5,688 nucleotides of DNA, taken from Chloroflexota bacterium. GTDB lineage: Bacteria; Chloroflexota; Limnocylindria; Limnocylindrales; Limnocylindraceae. A program made the translations under genes and the position numbers. Shown piece after piece: positions 1-5,460 of the stretch (positions within the stretch are counted from its first letter, which is position 1; every line of letters starts with the position of its first letter). The stretch is taken from positions 1 to 5,688 of the forward strand of contig CANKMK010000044.1 of assembly GCA_947483025.1 (NCBI GenBank), written 5' to 3'. A model generated the notes under the pieces. That model was given only the letters and a program-made list of their open reading frames with translations. It had not been told where the DNA came from and made no database searches.

Positions 1-117
1 CTGGCCAGTGAGATGCCGCACGGCGGCTTCAAGCAGTCCGGCTACGGGAAGGATCAGTCGATGTACGCCCTTGAGGACTACACCGTGGCGAAGCACATCA
101 TGGTGCGGAGCGAGTAG
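1..117 (+). CDS. Aldehyde dehydrogenase, C-terminal end (gamma-aminobutyraldehyde dehydrogenase-like), partial
   Basis: Only the last 38 codons are inside the window; the reading frame is open from base 1 and ends at TAG 115-117. The peptide contains SEMPHGGFKQSGYGKD followed by ALEDYTVAKHIMV, the classic C-terminal oligomerisation arm of the NAD(P)-dependent aldehyde dehydrogenase superfamily. From memory, E. coli PatD (YdcW), which oxidises 4-aminobutyraldehyde to GABA in putrescine breakdown, ends almost identically (SEMPHGG...SGYGKD.S.Y.LEDYTV..H.MV), so this subfamily is my preferred guess. Related betaine-aldehyde and other semialdehyde dehydrogenases have similar ends. The catalytic Cys and Glu and the Rossmann fold lie upstream of the window, so substrate cannot be judged. 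The next gene begins 37 bp downstream with its own promoter-like motif, so this is probably the last gene of its unit. The superfamily call is firm and the substrate is inference. Confidence 0.85.
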   Translation: MASEMPHGGFKQSGYGKDQSMYALEDYTVAKHIMVRSE

Positions 118-141
118 ACGATCCTCATCGGGCTGATGCCG

Positions 142-147
142 TAGGCT
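142..147 (+). promoter_or_regulatory. Candidate -10 element of a leaderless promoter for the exonuclease gene
   Basis: TAGGCT fits the TANNNT -10 pattern and ends seven bases before the ATG at 155. Transcription initiating about seven bases after the -10 would start at or next to the A of the ATG, giving a leaderless mRNA. No Shine-Dalgarno-like sequence precedes this ATG, which agrees. I found no convincing -35 hexamer at normal spacing; a TTGACA-like TAGACG at 115-120 lies too far away. The same arrangement occurs before the gene at 4457, which raises my confidence in both. Confidence 0.45.
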
Positions 148-154
148 GCACCAG

Positions 155-793
155 ATGCAGCACGACGCCCCAACGCCACCCCCGTTTGAAGAGGGGCTCC
201 CGCAGGAGCTCTGGTTCAGCGTTGACGTGGAGTGCTCGGGTCAGACGCCACTCGACGGGAGCCTGATCAGCATCGGCGCCTGTCTCGTTGATGATCCGAA
301 GAAGACGTTCTACGTCGAGCTTCGCCCCGACCCTACGAAGCAGTGGGGCCACAAAGAGGAGCGCGTACACCGCCTCTCGCGCGCTCACCTTGAGGAGAAC
401 GGTGTTGACCGACTGGAGGGCGTGCGCCAGTTCGCCCTCTGGGTGCGTGCAACCGCCGAGGCAACCGCGCCAGAGTCGAGCCCCCTCTTCGTTGGCTTCA
501 ACACTCCATTCGATTGGATGTGGCTGACGATGGCGTTCGCCGAGGCAGGCGTGAAGAATCCGTTCGGCATGTCGGCGATGGACCTGAAGAGCGTCTACTA
601 CACCCTGCACGGCGGTGAGAACTTGACCTGGAAGAAGACGGTGAAGCGCTTCGTGCGACAGGTGTATCCAACCGATCTTGTCGCCGATCACCACGCCCTC
701 GCCGATGCAATTGAGCAGGCGGAACTCGCGCGTGATCTGCGCAGCAAGGCGCTAAAGAATCGCATTCCGCCAACAATCCCCGAGCGACGATGA
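155..793 (+). CDS. DEDDh-family 3'-5' exonuclease (DnaQ / RNase T-like fold)
   Basis: This 212-residue protein has the three motifs of the DnaQ-like DEDDh exonucleases. Exo I is D24-x-E26 in FSVDVECSG, Exo II is D120 in VGFNTPFDW, and Exo III is H179 with D184 in DHHALADA. These four acidic residues and the histidine bind two divalent metal ions and cleave nucleotides from 3' ends. The whole protein is one nuclease domain (about residues 18-195) with a proline-rich N-terminus, with no polymerase, helicase or BRCT part. It is therefore a stand-alone exonuclease comparable to RNase T or oligoribonuclease, and RNA or DNA as substrate cannot be told from sequence. ATG 155 is the only sensible start: an in-frame TGA lies at 134-136 and no later start retains D24. 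Its TGA overlaps the mutY ATG by four bases, implying translational coupling. The family call is firm and the cellular role is unknown. Confidence 0.85.
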   Translation: MQHDAPTPPPFEEGLPQELWFSVDVECSGQTPLDGSLISIGACLVDDPKKTFYVELRPDPTKQWGHKEERVHRLSRAHLEENGVDRLEGVRQFALWVRATAEATAPESSPLFVGFNTPFDWMWLTMAFAEAGVKNPFGMSAMDLKSVYYTLHGGENLTWKKTVKRFVRQVYPTDLVADHHALADAIEQAELARDLRSKALKNRIPPTIPERR

Positions 794-1704
794 CGAAGGC
801 CGCGCGGGGCGCGGCAGCCCAGCCACTCGATCTGGAACTCATCCGAAAGACCAATCGTGCGCTGCTCGCCTGGTACGCCGCCACCGCCCGACCGTTGAAG
901 ATTCGCGAGCGCTCCGATCCGTACAGCGTGTTGGTGAGCGAGGTGATGGCGCAGCAGACGCAGATCGCACGCGTTGATCAGTTGGCGACCGCCTTCCTTG
1001 CGCGCTTCCCAACACTGGAGGCACTTGCAGCGGCGGAGACCGCTGATGTGCTGGTGGCGTGGAAGGGGCTCGGCTACAACCGACGTGCGCTGGCGCTGCA
1101 GCGTGCTGCCGCAGCTGCAGTTGCGGCTGGTGGTCTGCCGTCGAGCGTCGATGCGCTGATCGAACTTCCTGGCATCGGTCCGTATACGGCACGTGCCGTG
1201 GCTGCGATCGCATTTGGTGGGCGCGAGATTCCCGTCGACGTGAACATTGCGCGCATCGTTACGCGACTGGTCGGCACAGAGATGCCGCTGGCACCACGTG
1301 AAATTCAGGCGCGCGCCAACGAGTTTGGCGCGGAACTTGCAGATCGCGAGGCTGGTGCATGGGCGCAGGCGGCGATGGACCTCGCCTCGTCAACCTGCCG
1401 CGCCGTTGCGCCAAAGTGCGACGAGTGCCCACTTCGCAAGTACTGCCCCTCAGCCGGCCGCACCTTCGCCAAGCCGCCACGCAGTGGTGCGTCGCGAACC
1501 CCCTTCACGAAGACCACACGATGGCTGCGGGGGCGCCTGTTGGATGAGTTGCGTGAGGCTGGTCGTGTAGGCGCTCTGGTCACAGGTGAGCGCGGCGAGC
1601 ACAACGAAGCGGCGGTCGCCGCTACCATCATCAAGATGGTCTCCGAGGGGCTCGCTGAGTCACTGGGAGGGGATCGCTACCGTCTGCCGCACCGCGGCGA
1701 CTGA
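790..1704 (+). CDS. mutY: A/G-specific adenine DNA glycosylase MutY, short form without Nudix-like domain
   Basis: MutY removes adenine mispaired with 8-oxoguanine and so prevents G:C to T:A transversions. In this 304-residue protein the N-terminal SEVMAQQTQ carries the catalytic Glu (E51). The helix-hairpin-helix is LPGIGPYTA (126-134), with Tyr132 where endonuclease III has its Schiff-base Lys, and the catalytic Asp is D150 in PVDVNIARI. The [4Fe-4S] cluster ligands are C203, C210, C213 and C219, with the exact C-x6-C-x2-C-x5-C spacing. Oddities: the usual LPWR before the catalytic helix is replaced by PLKIRE, and GLGYY reads GLGYN. After the cluster there are only about 85 residues with a helix-turn-helix-like pattern (RWLRGRLLDELREAG to the end), instead of the roughly 130-residue Nudix-like 8-oxoguanine reader of E. 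coli MutY. Mycobacterial MutY is similarly short. The start overlaps the exonuclease stop as ATGA with no clear ribosome binding site, suggesting coupled translation. Confidence 0.92.
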   Translation: MTKAARGAAAQPLDLELIRKTNRALLAWYAATARPLKIRERSDPYSVLVSEVMAQQTQIARVDQLATAFLARFPTLEALAAAETADVLVAWKGLGYNRRALALQRAAAAAVAAGGLPSSVDALIELPGIGPYTARAVAAIAFGGREIPVDVNIARIVTRLVGTEMPLAPREIQARANEFGAELADREAGAWAQAAMDLASSTCRAVAPKCDECPLRKYCPSAGRTFAKPPRSGASRTPFTKTTRWLRGRLLDELREAGRVGALVTGERGEHNEAAVAATIIKMVSEGLAESLGGDRYRLPHRGD

Positions 1705-1712
1705 GGGGAGGG
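1704..1712 (+). promoter_or_regulatory. Ribosome binding site that fixes the ppc start
   Basis: The purine run AGGGGAGGG begins at the last base of the mutY stop codon and ends two bases before GTG 1715. Either AGGGG (spacing six) or GGAGG (spacing three) could pair with 16S rRNA. It is the only strong Shine-Dalgarno-like sequence before any gene in the window. It selects GTG 1715 over the GTG at 1586, which is in the same frame but would place 43 extra codons entirely inside mutY. Confidence 0.6.
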
Positions 1713-1714
1713 TC

Positions 1715-4435
1715 GTGGACGACCTCGAGCTACTGAATCAGATCTTCGAAGAGACCCTGACCGAGCAGGAGGGGCTCCCATTCGTTGCTCGCTTCCGTGA
1801 GGCCCTCCACGCCAAGCGCGCCGTTGATTTCAATCTGACCGCAGCCTCAACCGAGCAGTACGACGAGGTCGAACGCATTGTGCGGGCGCTGACGCTGCGC
1901 TTCCGGCTCACCAGCCTTGTTGAGGAGCGCCGCCGCGCCGCACAGCTCAGCGCGAGCGCACATCCGGCGGCCGCACCAGGCCCTGGCAGCTTTGATGCCG
2001 CGCTCGCCGATCTCGCCGTCGCGGGGCTCTCTCCAACAGAGATTCGCGCCGCCGCAGCAGAGGTCAGCTACCTACCGGTCCTCACTGCGCACCCAACCGA
2101 GGCACGCCGTCGCACCCTGATCGCCGCACTCAGTCGCATGCGCACCCTGCTCGATCGACGCGCGCTCGGCGGCACCTTTGCCGCTGAAGTTGATCTGCGC
2201 CTGCGCGAAGAGATGACCAACCTCTGGCGCATGGGCGGCATTCGCACCCGCCGCGTTACCGCCCTTGATGAAGTTCGCTCGGCACTGGTGCACTTTGATG
2301 GAACGATCTTCCGCCTCGTGCCACGACTGCTGCGCAGCCTCGACGACGCGCTCGGTCGCCTCGAGAAGGCCACCGCACCGTCGGGTCTTCGCGCCCCCCT
2401 GCCACTACCGTCACTCCGCTGGGGGACATGGATCGGCGGCGATCGTGACGGGAATCCAAATGTGAATGCCGAAACGACTCGTGAGGCGATGCGCATTCAG
2501 GCAGACCACGCGCTGCGCGCTCTTGAAGCGGTCGCCTCGCGCCTCATGATGTCAATCGCTGCAACCGTCGATGGTGGCGAACTAGACGGCGCACTCGGCG
2601 CATCGCTCGTTCGCGACGCCAAGGATCTTGGCGAGATCGAACGCACCCTCTCGCACCGGTTCCCCGATGAGCCGTATCGCCGGCGCCTCGGCGCCATCGC
2701 GCAGCGCATTGCGCGCACTCGCCTTGCACGCATCGAGGGGGGCAGCGAGGTTGGCGGCTATGCAACGCCGCAGGCGCTCATCAACGAACTGCGCGAACTT
2801 CGCGCAAGCCTCGCCGCCGATGGACTAGAGCGCTCGGCGTACGGTGAGCTCCTCGAGTTTGATTGGCAGGTCGAGGCGTTCGGTTTCCACTTCGCCATGA
2901 TGGAGATCCGCCAGGCGCGTGGGGCACACCATGCGGCGATCACGCATCTCACCGCTGAACTGGGTAAGCCCGGTGAAACCGCAGCGCTAAATGCGGTGCA
3001 ACTCAAGAACGCCCTCGCCCACGAAGCGGTCCCAGGTGTGACTGTCGGCGAGGTGCTTGCGACGATTCGCGTTGCAGCAGAGATCCAGCGCACTCACGGC
3101 GAGGAGAGCCTCGGCCGCTATGTGATCAGTGGCTTTGAAGGAGTCGACGACCTGCATGAGCTCTTGGCACTCTTCGCCTGGGCAGAGGATCAACGTATCG
3201 GCTCCGACCTCACCTCCGCTGCGGCTGCCGGGGCACCGCAGGTCGACATCGTGCCGCTGCTGGAGTCGGCACGTGTTCTGGAGCGCGCCGCCGAACTTGT
3301 TGATGAGATCGTTGCGAACCCAGTCCTGCAGGCGCACATTGTGGAGCGTGGCCGACGTCTTGAGATCATGCTCGGCTACTCCGATACGAATAAGGAGTCG
3401 GGCTACCTATCGAGCGTCTGGTTGCTGCATCTGGCCGAGGCGGCACTGGTGGATCGTGCCAGCACACACAACTTGAAGCTCACCCTCTTCCACGGACGCG
3501 GTGGCGCGATCGGGCGCGGCGGCGGCCCAACCCATCGCGCGATCTTGGGGCAACACCCGGCCGGTCTAGAGGGCGGCTTCAAGGTGACGGAGCAGGGTGA
3601 GGTGATCGCCTCGCGCTACTCCGATCCCGCGATTGCGTTTAGCGAGGCCGAGCAGATCATCTCAGCGCTTCTCACCATGCGGAGCCCGCTCGCCGAGCAG
3701 CGCCGCGCCGAGTGGGAGGGGGAGTTTGCCCCCGCCGTTGGCGCCGTCGCGCAACGCGCCCGCGAGACGTATCAGCAGTTGATCCCGAGCGACCCTGCCT
3801 TTGAGGCGTTCTTCCGCGCCGCCACCCCAATTGCTGAACTAGGTGGGTTGAACCTCGGCTCACGTCCTGCCGTTCGCGGGGGAGTGGCGAAGGGCGGCTC
3901 CGGCCTCACCAGCTTGCGAGCGATTCCATGGGTCTTCTCGTGGAGTCAGGCGCGGGTGAATCTCCCTGGCTGGTACGGGCTCGGTGCGCTGCGCGCAACG
4001 CTCGACGACGCCGCATCCATGGCCACGCTAAGCGACGCATATCAACGTTGGCCCTTCTTCCAGTCGATCGTGGATAACGCCGCAATGATCCTCGCCAAGT
4101 CCTCACCTGAGGTTGCTGAAGAATTTGCCGCACTCGGTGGCGCCGGGAGTGATGCCGATGCGACAAGGGTCTGGGCGACGATCGTTGGTGAGCGCACCGC
4201 TGCTGGCGATGCGCTGCGACGCATCGCTGGTGCAGCCGAACTGCTCGCCAGCGATCCCGAACTACGCGCCTCCATTGAGGGTCGTGCCCCCGAGGTGAAT
4301 GCCCTCTCACGTGTGCAGGTGCAACTCCTTCGCGCACTGCGCAGTGCCACCGATGAGGGGCAGCGCGCCGAGCTCTCACACCTCGTTCGCCTCACGGTCA
4401 GCGGGGTCGCCGCCGGCCTTCGCAACACCGGCTAG
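1715..4435 (+). CDS. ppc: Phosphoenolpyruvate carboxylase
   Basis: This cytosolic enzyme converts PEP and bicarbonate to oxaloacetate and phosphate, refilling the TCA cycle. From GTG 1715 it has 906 residues, normal for the family (E. coli 883). Family motifs are intact and in order. LTAHPTEARRRTL holds catalytic H126. WIGGDRDGNPN lies at 239-249. GYSDTNKESG (554-563) includes K560. HGRGGAIGRGGGPTH (593-607) includes R595 and R601. GSRP has R717, SLRAIPW has R735, and the C-terminus is RNTG. K795 (LAKSS), R857 (IEGRAPEVNALS) and N904 match by position and context E. coli K773, R832 and N881 of the aspartate inhibitor site, so feedback inhibition by aspartate is likely. The glycine-rich loop between R717 and R735 is four residues longer than in E. 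coli. No N-terminal phosphorylation motif of plant enzymes is seen. It lies 10 bp after mutY and is probably co-transcribed with it, though the two functions are unrelated. Confidence 0.96.
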   Translation: MDDLELLNQIFEETLTEQEGLPFVARFREALHAKRAVDFNLTAASTEQYDEVERIVRALTLRFRLTSLVEERRRAAQLSASAHPAAAPGPGSFDAALADLAVAGLSPTEIRAAAAEVSYLPVLTAHPTEARRRTLIAALSRMRTLLDRRALGGTFAAEVDLRLREEMTNLWRMGGIRTRRVTALDEVRSALVHFDGTIFRLVPRLLRSLDDALGRLEKATAPSGLRAPLPLPSLRWGTWIGGDRDGNPNVNAETTREAMRIQADHALRALEAVASRLMMSIAATVDGGELDGALGASLVRDAKDLGEIERTLSHRFPDEPYRRRLGAIAQRIARTRLARIEGGSEVGGYATPQALINELRELRASLAADGLERSAYGELLEFDWQVEAFGFHFAMMEIRQARGAHHAAITHLTAELGKPGETAALNAVQLKNALAHEAVPGVTVGEVLATIRVAAEIQRTHGEESLGRYVISGFEGVDDLHELLALFAWAEDQRIGSDLTSAAAAGAPQVDIVPLLESARVLERAAELVDEIVANPVLQAHIVERGRRLEIMLGYSDTNKESGYLSSVWLLHLAEAALVDRASTHNLKLTLFHGRGGAIGRGGGPTHRAILGQHPAGLEGGFKVTEQGEVIASRYSDPAIAFSEAEQIISALLTMRSPLAEQRRAEWEGEFAPAVGAVAQRARETYQQLIPSDPAFEAFFRAATPIAELGGLNLGSRPAVRGGVAKGGSGLTSLRAIPWVFSWSQARVNLPGWYGLGALRATLDDAASMATLSDAYQRWPFFQSIVDNAAMILAKSSPEVAEEFAALGGAGSDADATRVWATIVGERTAAGDALRRIAGAAELLASDPELRASIEGRAPEVNALSRVQVQLLRALRSATDEGQRAELSHLVRLTVSGVAAGLRNTG

Positions 4436-4444
4436 CCACACGTC

Positions 4445-4450
4445 TATCCT
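4445..4450 (+). promoter_or_regulatory. Candidate -10 element of a leaderless promoter for the YjeF_N-like gene
   Basis: TATCCT matches TANNNT and is followed by exactly six bases and then the ATG at 4457 (TATCCTCTACTCATG). This is the typical geometry of leaderless promoters, where the first transcribed base is the A of the start codon. The whole 21-bp gap after ppc contains no Shine-Dalgarno-like sequence, which supports the reading. A weak -35 candidate, TTCGCA at 4419-4424, sits 20 bp upstream inside the end of ppc, longer than ideal. The site would let the downstream two genes be expressed independently of ppc. Confidence 0.55.
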
Positions 4451-4456
4451 CTACTC

Positions 4457-5269
4457 ATGTTGAAGCGACCCTCCCGACCCAGCGTGCGCGGCGTCATGAG
4501 CCCTGAGCAGGTTTCGGCGTGGGTTGCACCCGTTGCCACACGTTGGCGCAAGCATCGCAACCTGGCCCCAGTTTCGATGGCGGCAATGCGCGGGATTGAG
4601 GCGAAGGCGCTGCGTCTTGGGCACACCTCCGAACAGCTGCTAGCGAGTGGGGGCGACGCGACCGCCGAACTCGCACTGGCGCTAGCGAAGGGTCGCATTG
4701 AATCTGGCGCCGCCGCACCAGGCGCACCTGTCTTCATCCTCGCCGGATCTGGCGCCGAGTCGGCCCTCGCCCTTGAGGCGGGCTTGCGCATCGCCGCAGC
4801 GGGCACGCCGATTGTCGTGGCCCTCTGTGGCACACGAGCTCGACCAGAGCATGCCGCGGCATCGGCCGCCTGGGACCGACTTGAGTCACTGACAAATGCG
4901 CGGCGATTCCGCGTACCCGACATGCGCGAGGCGGCGCACTTTCGCGCAGGCATCGAAGATGTCGCGCTGGTGATGGAGGCGCTCGGGGGCTCCACCGATG
5001 CGATCGTGCCGCCCGTACCAACACAGGCAGGAATCGATTTGGTGATTCGCGCACGCGCCGCCGGTGTGCCGTGCCTTGCGATCACAGCACCGGTCGGGCT
5101 TGATCCTGAGACGGGTAGCCGACGACGCGGCGCACCAGGTGCAGACGTGACGATTACGCTGCACCGCCCGCTGATCACGCTCCTCACCGAAACGTCGCGC
5201 AAGCTTGTTGGTGAACTTCTCGTTGCGCCAATTGATCTGCCGCGCGACGCTGACACCTTGGCGCAGTGA
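4457..5269 (+). CDS. Divergent YjeF_N-type (NAD(P)H-hydrate epimerase-like) protein, probably altered active site
   Basis: The 270-residue protein has a 37-residue basic N-terminal extension and then a Rossmann-like alpha/beta domain that follows the YjeF_N outline. There is an opening helix MRGIEAKALRLG with LLASGGDA (44-68; family M..lD..a...G..LM..AG). A first strand and glycine turn FILAGSGAES follows (93-102). Next come VVALCG (120-125), LVMEALGGS (171-179; family vvDALfGtG) and LAITAPVGLDPETG (207-220; family lavDiPSGLDadtG), then GADVTITLHRP near the end (228-237; family ADvTvTf). Classical members epimerise damaged NAD(P)HX for the ATP- or ADP-dependent dehydratase. Here GNNGGDG is replaced by GAESALA, the Asp of DALxG is Glu174, and DIPSGLD reads TAPVGLD. 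The canonical activity is therefore doubtful. No dehydratase domain is fused or adjacent. ATG 4457 is chosen on the TATCCT spacing; ATG 4496 (residue 14) is the alternative. The gene overlaps the next by GTGA. The fold call is by motif outline only. Confidence 0.6.
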   Translation: MLKRPSRPSVRGVMSPEQVSAWVAPVATRWRKHRNLAPVSMAAMRGIEAKALRLGHTSEQLLASGGDATAELALALAKGRIESGAAAPGAPVFILAGSGAESALALEAGLRIAAAGTPIVVALCGTRARPEHAAASAAWDRLESLTNARRFRVPDMREAAHFRAGIEDVALVMEALGGSTDAIVPPVPTQAGIDLVIRARAAGVPCLAITAPVGLDPETGSRRRGAPGADVTITLHRPLITLLTETSRKLVGELLVAPIDLPRDADTLAQ

Positions 5270-5460
5270 GCCAGCCCACCAGTCCGCTCCGCTCCGCAAC
5301 ACTCGCGGCACTCGCCGCGGGGGCAGCAGTTCTGATACTGCAAGAGATCAGCGCACTTGTTCCACCAATCGGCTCAGCAGTACGCAACCTGCCGATTGTG
5401 GCGATCCTGCTGGTGCTGGCAACGATTTACATCGTGGTGCAGTTGATCCGTTCGCGTTAG
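5266..5460 (+). CDS. Small membrane protein with two predicted transmembrane helices, function unknown
   Basis: This 64-residue protein begins at GTG 5266, overlapping the preceding stop as GTGA, and ends at TAG 5458-5460. Two hydrophobic stretches are visible, about residues 11-25 (possibly to 32) and 43-61. They are joined by a loop rich in Pro, Gly and Ser with R40. R9 at the N-terminus and R62/R64 at the C-terminus suggest that both ends are cytoplasmic by the positive-inside rule. There is no cleavable signal peptide pattern, cysteine or recognisable motif, and I do not recognise a family. No ribosome binding site precedes the GTG, so translation is probably coupled to the YjeF_N-like gene. 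The overlap, the plausible hairpin topology and the exact packing against the convergent gene support a real gene over a chance frame. Confidence 0.7.
   Translation: MSQPTSPLRSATLAALAAGAAVLILQEISALVPPIGSAVRNLPIVAILLVLATIYIVVQLIRSR

Noticed and set aside
118..154. Possible hairpin terminator after the aldehyde dehydrogenase gene (CATCGGGCTGATG)
   Set aside because: The stem is short and imperfect and there is no following T run, so it is not supported as an intrinsic terminator.
790..1704. Endonuclease III (Nth) as the identity of the MutY gene
   Set aside because: The helix-hairpin-helix has Tyr132 instead of the Nth lyase Lys, and the SEVMxQQTQ context is typical of MutY.
1586..1714. Upstream GTG extension of PEP carboxylase by 43 codons
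   Set aside because: It lies wholly inside mutY, encodes a Ser/Arg-rich stretch unlike any PEP carboxylase N-terminus, and lacks the ribosome binding site that precedes GTG 1715.
3906..4379. A 157-codon minus-strand open frame inside ppc
   Set aside because: The translation is rich in Arg and His with no domain features; it is antisense to a well-conserved C-terminal region of ppc.
4444..5343. A 299-codon open frame on the minus strand covering the YjeF_N-like gene
   Set aside because: Its translation is low-complexity in Arg, Ser and Ala with no motif, as expected for the complement of a GC-rich gene. The plus-strand frame has family-like motifs and promoter spacing.
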